Positions 11,403-22,143 of a stretch of DNA of 64,000 nt are shown here, one piece after another; the stretch's first letter is position 1; each line of letters opens with the position of its first letter. This DNA is from Micropterix aruncella (taxonomy: Eukaryota > Arthropoda > Insecta > Lepidoptera > Micropterigidae). The stretch lies in assembly GCA_944548615.1 (NCBI GenBank), contig OX155976.1:5120952-5184951 (forward strand). Direction: 5' to 3'. Position numbers and translations under genes: made by a program. The notes beneath the pieces were generated by a model that saw only the letters and a program-made list of their open reading frames with translations, was not told the DNA's origin and did not search any database.

Positions 11403-11464
11403 AATAGTTTAAAAAAAACACTAAAAACACATTTCTATAAATGCACGTAAAAACCAAAAAATGA

Positions 11465-11805
11465 TACGATATTCCATCATGGAATGCCAGTTCCTGTCTT
11501 CCGGCTTCATCATCAGACCTTGAAACCTAATCGTGGTCAAAGTTCATTCCAAGACTTTTCTAACAAGTCCAAACACAACTATGATAAGATGTTCCATCAT
11601 GAAGTTCCAGTTCATATCTTCCGACTCCATCATCAGATCAGTTCGACAGTACCATATTATTGTATTGTCATCAGAACTACATACAGCTGCCAATTTTCAT
11701 GACGCTACGATCTTTGGAAAATGGTTAAATTAGTTACCTTAGATTCCATTACATAGTTAGTTACATATCAGGTCGACCTAATAAAAGCGTGTTAAAATCG
11801 ATTGT
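11465..11805 (+). repeat. Tandem two-unit repeat element between two family U copies
   Basis: Two units of about 115 bp, each with TTCCATCATG, CAGTTC, TCTTCCG and CATCATCAGA, lie at about 11,471 and 11,591. A distal part follows, ending GTTAAAATCG, immediately before family U copy 2. It is non-coding. Confidence 0.6.
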
Positions 11806-12120
11806 GTCACCCCAAGACTTTTCCGGTAAGCAGACAACACTCACCGCGCACCAAACCCCTCAACCCCCCAACCTCGGTCGATCGAGGAATCTGTGTACCG
11901 ACTTTCAAGTATCTAACTGCAATATTTCGAGATTGAAGTATGGCTAGCGCGCCCTCTGGTGGATCGATTTCAACAACAATCTTTTTAGATCTTGCTATGG
12001 CCGAATGATGCCTGCATGTTAAATTTCAGCTCAATCGTTTGGGCGCTATCGTGGAGGAATACACGCGCGAACGCACAGGCACCCATGGTTCGTTTTGAAA
12101 AAAAATCTAGCTTGGGCCAA
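11806..12120 (+). mobile_element. Family U interspersed repeat, copy 2 (3'-truncated)
   Basis: It begins GTCACCCCAAGACTTTTCCG and carries the conserved middle block (CTGGTGGATCGATTTCAA, then GAGGAATACACGCG). It lacks the end found in copies 1 and 3. Confidence 0.65.
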
Positions 12121-12510
12121 CAGGATTTGGTGCAATATTTCTTATTTACAAAATGTAGCTTTGTTTATTACATCTTTTTGGATTGAAAACCAGAGGAGTT
12201 GCCGAAAATGTGTCCCAAACCATCACTTCTGGAACATTCTGAAATCGCTTAACGGGGTTTTTATATTCAGGAATTTTGCGCATTTAAACTTACCTGTAAC
12301 AGGAACAACTTTTCATCCGAAAAACGATATTTGAATTTGCTCGCCGGCGCAGCAACTCTTTGCATTTTTGTTTCCTCACTACTTTGCTTTTCCTCATTTA
12401 GAATTTAATTTCGAAATTTAAATTCTAAGTGTCAACATATTTTAAAATTTTCTCACCTCTAATTAATAATTAAATAATAAATATTTAAAAATACAGTACA
12501 ATTCCACAGT
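12121..12510. other. AT-rich region upstream of protease remnant
   Basis: No gene is seen. A pyrimidine-poor AG (TTCCACAG, ending at 12,509) precedes the open protease frame and could be an old intron acceptor. Confidence 0.35.
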
Positions 12511-12511
12511 C

Positions 12512-12967
12512 TGGATTCACTCGCGGTTAACACCGGACGCGTCCCGAAGGATCTTATCGGAGTTTACATTAAATATTCAACCAGCGTGTCTATGGACAAA
12601 GTCGACCATCGAAAACAAGCGAGCTGTCGTTACTGGCTGGGGGCAGATCGACTTTGCTGAAGATACATCGGACGACTTACTGAAGGTGGTGGTGGATTTG
12701 ATTGACCAGCCGACCTGTCGAAGACTATATGCAAAGACTCTCAGAAAGAGGTTACCACAAGGTATAACGGACGATCAATTGTGCGCTGGAAGCTTAGAAG
12801 GAGGACGAGACTCTTGTGGAGGCGATAGTGGTGGACCTCTGCAAGTGACGATAGCTGACAACCAATGCCTCTTCAACATAATCGCCGTTACCAGTATTGG
12901 AAAGAGCCCTTGCGGAAGTGCCAAGGGACCTGGCATATACACTGCCGTGAAGAGTCATGTGAAATAA
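12512..12967 (+). pseudogene. Trypsin-like (S1) serine protease, C-terminal half
   Basis: An open frame, probably entering from an intron acceptor near 12,510, reads through the hallmarks of chymotrypsin-fold proteases. These are IQPACLW (12,575-12,595), VVTGWGQ (about 12,629), ITDDQLCAG, and the active-site serine block DSCGGDSGGPLQ (about 12,810-12,845), then CGSAKGPGIYTAVKS. The catalytic His and Asp, encoded further 5' in this family, are not in the window. The frame ends at a TAA directly after YTAVKSHVK, so the usual C-terminal WI helix is missing. Sequence upstream of IQPACL does not match the normal Asp-containing strand. Secreted proteases of this kind act in insect digestion or in melanisation/Toll cascades. 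The copy appears non-functional, or is one exon of a fragmented gene. Confidence 0.75.
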
Positions 12968-13227
12968 ATGGCGTTTTAGGAGTATGTCTACCGCCGAAAA
13001 ATTGTCCAAAAACTGACGGGGATTTGCCAAAAGGGAAACTATCACAATTTTGTATAATGTCGGAACAAGAGGCTGTATGCTGTATTCAACACAGCCCCAT
13101 GAGCAACAACAGGAGATCATCAAAAAACCAGGATAAATCCAATAATGCATCTTCTACATCACCGCCTACTACAACAACTACTAATAATTCACCGGTCATC
13201 TCTACAATAGCTCCAGAAAAACCTTAA
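12946..13227 (+). pseudogene. CLIP domain plus Thr-rich linker, out of frame with the protease
   Basis: In a frame different from the protease, residues encoded from 12,946 read EESCEINGVLGVCLPPKNC and continue to FCIMSEQEAVCCIQ. All six cysteines of a CLIP domain are present. A low-complexity linker follows (STSPPTTTTTNNS), then a stop at 13,227. CLIP domains normally precede the S1 protease domain in insect prophenoloxidase-activating and Toll-pathway proteases; here it follows a protease C-terminus with about no spacer. Candidate explanations are loss of the intergenic region between two tandem protease genes, a rearranged retrocopy, or an unusual exon pair. No intron interrupts CLIP and linker. 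Confidence 0.7.
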
Positions 13228-13790
13228 ACATCGCCACAAGCCTTATTACCAAATTCATAAATGACAGTGTGGAAAAACGAACTAAAACCGAAAAAAAAAG
13301 CTGCAATATTGAGTACAAATTTAACAATGACAGCCATTGCTGTGTTGGCGATTAATTAATTTATTTTATTTTATCTGCATCCAAACTTTTCTCTGGTCGT
13401 AACGGTCTCCGTTCCATCGGGTTCAGAAGAGGGAGGAAGAGAGAGTGCACCCGTGGTCGCGCGCCCACCTGTGCACTATAATATAGCCTGCGCACTTGAC
13501 TGCTTCCGAACAATGGACTCTGAGAAGACTAAAGAAGTCACTAGAATCTACAATGCAGTCGCTATGGCCGAACACGGCTAGAAGGATATATATATACTTT
13601 GCTTTTCCTCACTGCCATAGTCATGATAACATAAGACTATGTCGAAGGTTTTTTTCAAAGGTTCATGATCAAGTCTTCTTTTAAAACTCGTGTCATTGAA
13701 GAACGGCTGATATTGTGCTCTTGGTCGAGTTTTCTGCCACTTTTTTGGCGATTTCGTCGAATTGGGTCTGACTTGTTTGAAGAGTGCTAT
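13228..13790. other. Unassigned region
   Basis: The start is near-coding-looking sequence after the CLIP linker, without domain matches. No other feature is supported. Confidence 0.4.
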
Positions 13791-13801
13791 TGTACGAACG
13801 A

Positions 13802-14457
13802 GCTAATGGGTCGTTGCTGAGTTGGCCACGAAGACCCATTCTGTTCAGGGTTGGTCACACTCACGGGTTAACACCCATCCGGCGGCCTCCACGCATGGAT
13901 TGCGAGCCCGGGTAGGACTCTGGCCTTAGGGCTAGTTTCCCCTAGGAATCAACCTTCTGGCGCTCCTGGACGGTCTGCGCACCGTGCGGCGTAAGCCAAT
14001 CGACTGTGCACTCTGACTAACAGTCGGGGGAGTGGCAGCAGTACTGTTTCCTATAGAGCGGGGGTGGTTGCGGACCTTACGGCGACTGCTCTTGAAACGA
14101 CCATCGGCTACCCGATCCTGGCTGAACAGCCGGGCAAAGGATGCCGTGGTCCGCGATAGATTCGGTATACACCGTTTCACCGCTTCGCAAGGGAGAGGAC
14201 CGCGCAAGCGTCTCGTAACCAATCGAGAGACCGGAGTAATCTGGTCGCAATTGGAAGCAAAGGCGTGAGTGAGCCCGCTGGGTAACATTCCTGGCTATCT
14301 CGCGGTTAAGGTGTTGGACTCTTGCGGGCATGTGGCGGAGCTTGGCGGTGGATTGTTTTATCCAAGTCTTCTGCGTTCACTTCACGGGAGAGAGAACGAC
14401 TAATCGTTAAAACTTCCTGAGGTGACGTGTTCGCACGTTGTAGTTGACAACTCTAAA
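13802..14457 (+). mobile_element. Family R retroposon, full-length copy (656 bp)
   Basis: It is flanked by the 11-bp direct repeat TGTACGAACGA (13,791-13,801 and 14,458-14,468). The element starts GCTAATGGG and ends GTTGACAACTCTAAA. It is GC-richer than its surroundings. Open frames within it differ between copies and are not conserved, so it is probably non-coding. Target duplications of variable sequence and 11-15 bp length across copies indicate a retroposon mobilised by a LINE-type machinery, although there is no poly(A) tail. Confidence 0.8.
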
Positions 14458-14468
14458 TGTACGAACGA

Positions 14469-15066
14469 ATCTATTTCTCCTTGATTTCTTTTTATATATC
14501 GACAGTACAACGTTGTATCATATCGTTGTATATTTGCATCATTTGATAGGTCGTTCAATAAATGTCACGCAAATATTTTCATTTGAAGTGAAGTGACCGG
14601 AAAATGACATTATTTCGAAAACAGAGTTTGTGCAAATTTAAGACGTTGACGTTTGACATCCATTGTTAAAGCGACTCAAACCAATAATGAATCGAAATGC
14701 GCATTGTCACAATAGTTAGGCTAAACATCAACAAACATAACGGTGCGAGACCGGGTGAATCAAAACTAATTTTACAGTTGTACTAATATTAAGTTACAAC
14801 CCTTCAGTTATTCTGGCCCAACCTGTACATACGTACATGCAGAGGTGATTCAGTGCTTGCCCCAACAATTTTATTGTATTTCCAACCTTGCAGACAACAG
14901 CCAATGCAATATTTCAACATACAACACCATTCTCCTGCCATACAACTCTGCAACATGTGACATAATTGCGGTAAATGGTATATTGAGGTTAGGCACTATA
15001 GAGTCTCTGATTCTTCTTCTTATTTAAGTGTTTTCTCTTCCTCGAAGGGTAATTATTTTATTTTAT
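14469..15066. other. Unassigned region
   Basis: AT-rich, no supported feature. Confidence 0.4.
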
Positions 15067-15067
15067 T

Positions 15068-15662
15068 TTTAAGCTATTGCATAGCTTTTATCGCGGGCCT
15101 AGGCCAGCGCGGCGACCGAATGAAGAAATTTCTTAACGAAAATTAATGATTTTAAACTGATAATTACGTCTAAACGAGTGCTGCTTACGATTCGAAAAAA
15201 ATATATGTTAAACAAGAACATTTTCCTAATATTCTTAGCTTTGAATATTTTAGATTTTGTTTATATTACATAGTGTAATTAATTTGTGAAATTAGGTCTA
15301 ACCGAACACAAAAACGACTACTACGCAAATACTATCCGGCGTATTATTATGAAACCTGCACCATTTTAAAGATAATTTAATTATCTATCTTTTTATCTAC
15401 GATTTTTTTCGAAATTTCCGTTTTTTTTTTGCTTTATTGAATAAAAAATTCGTGCGCGGCGCTCCATCGGAAGACGTTTAAATTATTCCGAATCATTTGC
15501 TTCCGCAGCCGCAAATGATTCGGAATAATTTCAACGTTTTCCGATAGAGCGCAGTTATCTGATATCAGAAAAAATAAAATAAATAAATAATTATAATTGC
15601 ATAAGTTGTTAAAAATGCTATGCAATAGCTTTACCGCGGCAGTCCCCGAGTGCCACACGTAT
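15068..15662 (+). mobile_element. Palindromic element J, copy 1
   Basis: A non-coding element of about 595 bp. AAGCTATTGCATAGC (15,071-15,085) recurs as a perfect inverted copy at 15,617-15,632, close to the right end. A strong hairpin lies at 15,459-15,552: 42-bp arms around the 10-base loop TTCCGCAGCC, arms running from the GCGCTCYATCGG block to AATCATTTGC. The right end reads CCCCGAGTGCCACACGTAT. Two further copies, inverted, are at 22.1-22.7 kb and 44.3-45.3 kb. It is probably a non-autonomous mobile element of a type I do not recognise. Confidence 0.75.
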
Positions 15663-16299
15663 TTTTTTATTTTTATTTATTATTGCTGGAGGAAACAAAC
15701 AGCTTTTACAAAATATTGGGTACAAAATTATTAAGTTTCAAAGATAATGCTAATAACATGTTTCCACTTAAATATTAATAATTTAAACACTTAACAGTTT
15801 TCTATGAAGAATACACTCACATAAAAGGAGGTGGGAATTGGGAAGGGGGGGTCATATAAGAAAATACAATTTTATGTGAATACACGTTCCATAATGTATA
15901 CATATTATTGTAATACATATTACTTAAATATACATATTATTAATATTATATTATATAGTGCGATTACTATGATACGTCAACACCGTCATTAATTATTGCT
16001 TTTTTAAGAGCGATAGATGACGAATTGAAAACGTCAATATCGCCGAGCTGCGTTTTATAAATTTTACATACTCTATAAATAAAACAGTTTTGTGCATAAT
16101 TAGTGCCAACCTGCGGTAGGTGAAACAACTCCGTTCGGCGAGTGAGTCGCGATGGTACACGAAAAGATACCATTCCAAGAAGATCCGAACAATCAATGTA
16201 ACCTGTCAACAACTTATGGAAAAACACCACATCTGCACATTTTCTTCGTGATTGAAGACCATGAAAGCTAGCTGCTTCGCTGTAATAGGGAAAGGACAA
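15663..16299 (-). pseudogene. LINE post-RT C-terminal fragment with 3' tail
   Basis: The minus strand encodes about 105 residues typical of Jockey/CR1-group LINE ends (FHGLQSRRKCADVVFFHKLL, FRVPSRLTRRTELF, TNYAQNCFIYRVCKIY, DIDVF) before a stop at 15,967. An AT-rich 3' UTR follows, with an A-rich tail abutting the right end of element J copy 1. The catalytic domains are absent. Confidence 0.8.
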
Positions 16300-16307
16300 A
16301 AAGAAAC

Positions 16308-17345
16308 GATTTATTTATTATTTATTTTATTTAAGAATTAATTACTATAAAACATTGATTAGCTTACAAAAATAACAGGAACCGAATGGCAAAACCTTAA
16401 CCTTTTGCTTATTTGTTTCTGTCACCCAACTGGGACTAGCCCGTTCTAGGGTGGACAGGACTCCAATATTACAATCAAGTTTGCTTGATTGCTTGGTTGC
16501 CTACAAATGTACAAGTTTTAGTAAAAAGCTAATGACACTAAATTGCCCTAAAATGTGGTCTTCAGAATAAATTTAAAAAAAGTAATAATAAAAAAATATT
16601 AAAAATATATAATAAATAAAATGCAATTCCATTATTAAATCGGCAATAAATAGGTATAATATAAAATTCGATTAAATAATATAAATAAAGTTATATGTGA
16701 GAAAAGAAAGAAACAGTCATTAATATTTAATATTATGTTTTAAGTAATATAAGATTTAATATAAAAATACCTAGTCTAAAAGTATAATTCATTGTCAAAG
16801 TCAAATATTTTTTGGTAGTTAGTTCAATGTTAAAAAATACTTAACATATAAGTTAAAAAATATGTTAATAATTTGTGCACCTAAGTTTTATTATACTATT
16901 ATTTCTAACATTTGATGTATGGTTAGTCTGTCATGATTCGATAACCATTTCTTTAATTTATTTTTGAATTCCCTAAATGTCAAATTCATTTTTATTTCCA
17001 TATTGATCAGATTGTAAAATCTCGGCGCAATGAAAGAGTAATGTCATTTGATGTCTTTGACCAGAGTAATGTCATTTGATAATTTCATTTGATTTAAAGA
17101 GTAATGTCATTTGATAATTCAAATGTTTCAAGAACAAATTTTGAATACGTTCAATTCTTTTTACTTTTTTATTTATTTATTTATTTATTTTTTTTTTTTT
17201 TTTTTTTTTTCAGGAATTTTTTTTTTACGTGAACATTATAGCTTGGAGACCATATTTGAGACGCATATTCGAGGTGACTGCGGACGAATGCGTTGTATAA
17301 GAGTATTTGAATGCGTTGAATGTGTTGAATGCGTTGTAGAGTTGT
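16308..17345 (-). pseudogene. Second LINE 3' fragment, decayed
   Basis: On the minus strand, about 17,310-17,240 reads LYNAFVRSHLEYASQIWSP, the block just after the RT catalytic core. About 17,035-16,890 reads SFIAPRFYNLIN then FREFKNKLKKWLSNH, the usual C-terminus. The two are separated by a T-rich insertion (17,160-17,212) and by three direct copies of AGAGTAATGTCATTTGAT (17,035-17,120). The 3' UTR ends in a TTTA-type tail at 16,308-16,330. It is a dead copy. Confidence 0.75.
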
Positions 17346-17966
17346 ATTATTTCAAAGGCACAGCTGGGACGAGCCCACATTAAGGTGATATGATACCTGG
17401 GAACGACCATATCTGATAAACTTTTGTTTCATGATTTTTTTGAAAAATATAAGCACTTTTTAAAAAAGTTTTTAGCGAATCCCTACATAAGGAAGTAATT
17501 TATAATTTAGACTTAAACAAGTTGTTTATTACCTTGGCCATTCAGGCTTTAAACTGGTTTCAAAAACTTTCAGGCGCGATTACTCCTAAAATGTAAGCGG
17601 TGAGTGTGTATTATTTTAATTTAATTATATTGACTGGTTAATTCTTTTACGTCGTGCTTAGCTACCTTTTAGGCCCTAAATTAATTACAGATTAATAAAC
17701 ACGCGAGAGCGCTCTGAGAGTCACGCTAAATACAGCGCTGCGTTCGGACGTTTACTGTCCGCGCGCTCCCGGGCGTATACGCACGTGAAATCTGTGCCTG
17801 ACGCTTCATCGACACCGGATTTTTATTGGTCAAACTCTACAAAAGTGACCCCGCCTATTTCTTCGCGGGTCCGCCCATTTCAGATATTTTTCTCAGGTGA
17901 TATGTCGCCTTAAATTTTATTCATGTAATTTTGATTAGTAAATAACTATTTTTAAACTTATACACT
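17346..17966. other. Unassigned region
   Basis: No gene is supported; a GC-rich patch occurs at 17,700-17,830. Confidence 0.4.
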
Positions 17967-18824
17967 CTTACCAATAAAATTATCTTATAACCGCGTTAAA
18001 CCCTTGTTATTGTTATACCCGGTATAGCCGAGTTATAACGAAGTTGTAAAATCGTGACCAATAAATCAGTTATAACGCGGTTATAACTACTCCCTGAAAC
18101 CAAAGAAAAGTCATATTTCTAGCATGGCAACGCCCGCTTGGAAGCAGTGTGGCCAACTGAAGCGGCATGAAATGCACATGAAATGTCACTTTTTGTTGTC
18201 AGAAAGCCCTTGCCCATTGTTTTGTTACGCGAATGCTGATCGAATTTATAGTGGTATTTTGCAGGTCAGCTCTCACGATATCGATGATTCTTGCGGCGTA
18301 TGGCTTAGTGAAACGATATTTAGTTTTAAAATTGTAATCATCCAAATCGAACGGGTCGTATCGCAATTTGTAAATTTTTGGCGCCTATCACGACGCATTT
18401 TGATTTCTTCCAATAAATCCAGATCGATCATATCATCCAAGTCGACAAAATCCATTATTCGGCTAAAACGCAGGATTTCACAGCAGTATAAAAGGCGTAT
18501 CCTCGTCGTAACACGGCTATTACAAGGAAAGCGCACGATTCGCGAACGAGAAGCTCCACGTCCGCGGCTGTCAGGTGGCTGTCAGTTTGAAACAGCTGTT
18601 ACGCCGGTCGGCCATTTTTAAGTTAATACTCCGTTAAACCGCTGTTATACCTGGCCTAGGGGTGGTATAGCGGAGTTATAGTGCGGATGGAAATCCAGTA
18701 CCACTATTCCATGCTTATACCCGAGATGATCAGTGGTGTAAGCTATACCGCGTTTATTGGTCACAGATTTTCTTATACCTAGTAATAACAGAGGTATAAA
18801 TTTTACAACTCGTTTATTGGTAAG
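17967..18824. mobile_element. Harbinger-derived non-autonomous element
   Basis: It is bounded by the inverted termini CTTACCAATAAA (17,967) and TTTATTGGTAAG (ends 18,824). Inner inverted blocks of the same theme occur (GACCAATAAA at 18,057; TTTATTGGTC near 18,750), together with many TATAACCGCGTT-like subterminal repeats. Inside lies a fragment of a Harbinger-type transposase on the minus strand. The internal deletion makes it non-autonomous. Confidence 0.6.
18235..18455 (-). pseudogene. Harbinger transposase N-terminal fragment, frameshifted
   Basis: The minus strand begins MDFVDLDDMIDLDLLEEIKM followed by Arg-rich RRDRRQK. After a one-base frame change at an A-run (about 18,380) it continues with YDPFDLDDYNFKTKYRFTK. 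The acidic start, basic stretch, DPF-box and RF(S/T)K block are the usual N-terminus of insect Harbinger/HARBI1-like proteins. The DDE nuclease domain is absent. Confidence 0.6.
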
Positions 18825-18890
18825 GCTGATAAAGATTTCCGATTCGTTAAGTAATTCGATTTCCGATTCGACTGCTTGGCTGTGAGATTA

Positions 18891-19301
18891 AGGACCGGGC
18901 CACACGACGCGGTGCGGCTGCGGCGCGGCGCCTGAGCGGTGCCGCTGCGGCGTCCTACATACAAATATCCATGATATGTCACACGGTGCGCTCCGACGCT
19001 GCACCGCACGCAAACCGGTAATATGCGCCGGAGCGGCACCGCTCAGTTGTTAAGTGCAGTCGAAGGAGGGTACATGCTTGCCTGTTTCATTTGTTTTCAC
19101 GTATTTTTGTTAATTTTTAATCGAAGTGTTTATAATGACTACCTCATTTCACTAGTTCTACGTACAATTAACTACAACACTATTCGGCAACTGCGGCGTC
19201 GTATTAACGTTGCGGCGCCGCACCGCGCACTGTACGTCTGTACGCCCATATGGCGAAATCTTTGCGGTGCGGCGCCGCACCGCGTCGTGTGGACCGGCTC
19301 T
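18891..19301. mobile_element. GC-rich MITE with long inverted termini
   Basis: The left end AGGACCGGGCCACACGACGC and the inverse of the right end, AGAGCCGGTCCACACGACGC, match over about 28 bp and continue into GGTGCGGC. CG-rich palindromes (GGCGCCGCACCGC) fill both ends and an AT-rich core fills the middle. It is non-coding. Termini of this type are common in Harbinger-class MITEs, but I see no clean 3-bp target duplication. Confidence 0.75.
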
Positions 19302-19416
19302 GACGAAAGACTTTTCATTTTATATCTGTATAGCGAGTATTATGATCCTCACAGGAAAACCTATTCGAGCATTTTTATAGAATTAGTCCACAGATATATT
19401 ATATTGCGTGGATGCA

Positions 19417-19884
19417 ATATGGGTGTTATTACTGCACGGGCTTTTTTTTCTGTGGGTGAACCAGTACAACGTGGTAAGCAACTTTTGATACAAATTTTTG
19501 GAAAAAAAACAAAAAAATTTTTTTTTTGAAAAAAAAATATTTTTTGTTTTTTTTTATTTGAAAATTTTGAAGAAGTTGACTGTTAAATAAAGGTTTGAGA
19601 AGTGTTTGAGCGCGCTGCGCCATCTAGCGGTAGGTAATAAGTCGTAAATAAACAATATCAGCGACATTTTACCAACCGCTAGATAGCGCATCGTGATCAC
19701 AGCTTTTCATACTATTTAATCACAACATATAAAAAAACTAATTTTCAAAAACAAAATATTTTTTTGATTTTTTTTTAATTTTTTTAGTTTTTTTTTGATT
19801 TTGTAAAAATTTAAAGTTGTTTACTTCGTTGTATTGATTTACCCACAGAAAAAAAAACCCATGCAGTAATAACACCCATATATA
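19417..19884. mobile_element. Foldback element with about 80-bp imperfect inverted ends
   Basis: Left ATATGGGTGTTATTACTGCA... and the right end read in reverse are near-identical over about 50 bp, weaker over 80 bp, including a CTTTTTTTTCTGTGGGT block. A second inverted pair sits in the centre (CATCTAGCGGTAGGT / ACCAACCGCTAGATAG). The remainder is A- and T-runs. It is non-coding. Confidence 0.75.
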
Positions 19885-20039
19885 ATATATTCCATATTTT
19901 ATATTATATTGCGTGAAAAATTATAATACATAAAATATTTTGCGGTACCTTTTGTTTACGGTACTTGAGTTTTTCGTTATGTAAATAATGTAGGTACCTA
20001 CTAAATAATAAAAAAAACTCAAAAAATAACAAAATGTAT

Positions 20040-20503
20040 ATAAATGCAGCAGCTGTATCATGATGAAACTTAGAACCGGCTATCATAATTGAATGCGTAT
20101 ACAAAGCTTCGTGTCTGTGCTGTTGACCGTTGAGGAGTTCCCTCGTTGGAAGCCAACTCTGCATGCAGCAGCCATGTCATGGTGAAACTTAGAACGGGCT
20201 ATCATAACTGAATACGTATACAAAATTTCGTGTCTGTGCTGTTGACCGCTAAGGAGTCCCGTCGCCAGGAGCCAACCCTGGGTGTAGAATCAGGTCATGC
20301 TTACCATAAAAAGGCATTGTTATCGGAACTGAACCAACATGGATCACATCATCAGAACAGGATTTTGATAAACATGGGACCAATCTGGAAGATACACATT
20401 TTAATAAAAAAGATTTTTCCAAATCGTTCTATCTAAGGTAACAAACATAAAAAAACTACAACCGAATTGATAACCTCCACCTTTATCTGAAGTCGGTTAA
20501 AAA
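20040..20503 (+). mobile_element. Family T element, copy 2
   Basis: Tandem subunits start at about 20,046 and 20,164 (118-bp period). The right end is GAAGTCGGTTAAAAA. Same structure as the copy at 1.5-2.05 kb. Confidence 0.65.
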
Positions 20504-20905
20504 TAAGCCCCTTTATCACAGGCAAAATAAAGTGTCTGAAAAATAACTTTTATTTAGGATGTTATGTTTATTAAAATGGAATTGTCGTTATTATTGTGAG
20601 CGTTTTGGTGTTCTCCAAGAAGCAGGGTTCTTTCGCAGCTGATTCAGCCCTCGTTATATTAGCGACTTTATTCTGGCTTACGGCAGCGATACAGGTCAAA
20701 ATTTCTGTATAGGTCGTATTTTTTCGTGGCGAGCGACGACAACCAATTTTGCATTGTAAAAGCATTGCTGCCGTGATTTTTAGGTAGGTGTTTTAATAAT
20801 TGATATCTTACGTCAACGCTATTTCTCCGTAGTATCAATGTGAATAATAATTGTGTATGCATTGCTATGATGTCACTATATTACCAATTTAACAAACAAC
20901 ACGGC
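20504..20905. other. Unassigned region
   Basis: No supported feature. Confidence 0.4.
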
Positions 20906-21868
20906 ACTCTAAAGCCACGTTCCCACGGCGCGCTCTCTCGCAGGCCAAACTACGCCGCGCCAAGCCTAGTACAGGTCGTGGGAACCGTCGCGCTTGCGCT
21001 GGTGTGTGGCTGGTTGTCCGATCCATATAGAGTTGTCAACTACAACGAGCGAACCCGTCACCTCAGGAAGTGTTAACGATTAGTCGTTCTCTCTCCCGTG
21101 AAGTGAACGCAGAAGACTTGGACAAAACAATCCACCGCCAAGCTCCGCCACATGCCCGCAAGAGGCCAAAGCCGTAACCGAGAGATAGCCAGGAGTGTTA
21201 CCCAGCGGGTTTACACTCACGCCCTTGCTTCCAATTGCGACCTTAATACTCCGGCCCCTCGATTGGTTACGAGTTCGAGGTCGCTTGCGCGGTCCTCTCC
21301 TTAACGAAGCGGTGAAACGGTGTATACCGAATCTATCGCCGACCACGGCATCCTTTGCCCGGCTGTTCACCCAGGATGAGGTAGCCGATGGTCGTTTCAA
21401 GAGCAGTCGCCGTAAGGTCCGCAACCACCCCCGCTCTATAGGAAACAGTACTGCTTCCAGACTCCCACGACTGTTAGTCAGAGTGCACAGTCGATTAGCT
21501 TACTCCACACGGTGCGCAGACCGTCCAGGAGCGCCAGAAGGTTGATTCCTAAGGGAAACTAGCCCTAAGGCCAGAGTCCTACCGGGCTCGCACTTCATGC
21601 GTGGAGGCTGCCGGATGAGTGTTGACCCTTGAGTGTGACCAACCCTGAACAGAATAAGGTCTTGTTGGCCAAATCAGCAAGGGCCCATTAGCTCCCAAAG
21701 GTTGTCCGACCCATCGAGTGGAGTGATCGAGCGAAAGATATTCCGCATCTGGCCGACACTGCGGCGCCGCGCCGTGTGAACGCTCGGCTCCAGCCGCGCC
21801 AACCCTCGGTAAGCTTGGCAACGTTTGGCGCGATCTGGTAGCTAACGGGCCGTGGGACCCCACCATAA
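20906..21868. mobile_element. GC-rich MITE interrupted by a family R copy
   Basis: The outer ends AAAGCCACGTTCCCACGGCG (about 20,910) and GGCCGTGGGACCCCACC (ends near 21,864) are imperfect inverted repeats. The inner sequence includes CCGCGCCAAGCC and its inverse-like GGCGCGATCTGG. The element of about 290 bp is split at 21,012-21,714 by family R and its 15-bp target duplication. Confidence 0.55.
21027..21699 (-). mobile_element. Family R retroposon, full-length copy (673 bp), minus strand
   Basis: It is flanked by GGTTGTCCGATCCAT (21,012-21,026) and GGTTGTCCGACCCAT (21,700-21,714), a 15-bp target duplication with one substitution. The element reads in reverse from GGGAGCTAATGGGCCC to GTTGACAACTCTAT. 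Confidence 0.85.
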
Positions 21869-22143
21869 TAAAGACACAAATGATTCAAATTGAATCAATA
21901 TACAGGAGTTTGAAACAAAACGCTAGGGCCGGAACAACGCGTGGCAGGGGGGGGGGGGGGTGTTAATCACTACATTGATCTTTAGGAAGTTAGTTGTCAC
22001 GTTTGTTTGATAAACTTTGATGCATACAGAAAAGAGTACACAGTGGGCCTATGACCAAGTGGCAATATCTTACGAGTTACGACCATGCCGCCAGGGTTAA
22101 TGTGACTAAATGTGTATGTAGGCAAATTAATAATATATAAAAA
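21869..22143. other. Unassigned, with a G-tract
   Basis: A run of 14 G lies at about 21,947-21,960. Nothing else is supported. Confidence 0.4.

Noticed and set aside
13496..13684. 62-codon frame after the CLIP remnant
   Set aside because: No domain, no splice context; treated as chance.
18124..18621. 165-codon plus-strand frame
   Set aside because: It is antisense to the Harbinger transposase fragment, which explains the sequence better.
19023..19529. 168-codon frame
   Set aside because: It spans a MITE end and part of a foldback element, so it is chance coding.
21195..21545. Open frames of about 80-118 codons recurring in family R copies
   Set aside because: Similar peptides appear only because the copies are similar DNA; frames differ in start, stop and length among copies and carry no domain.
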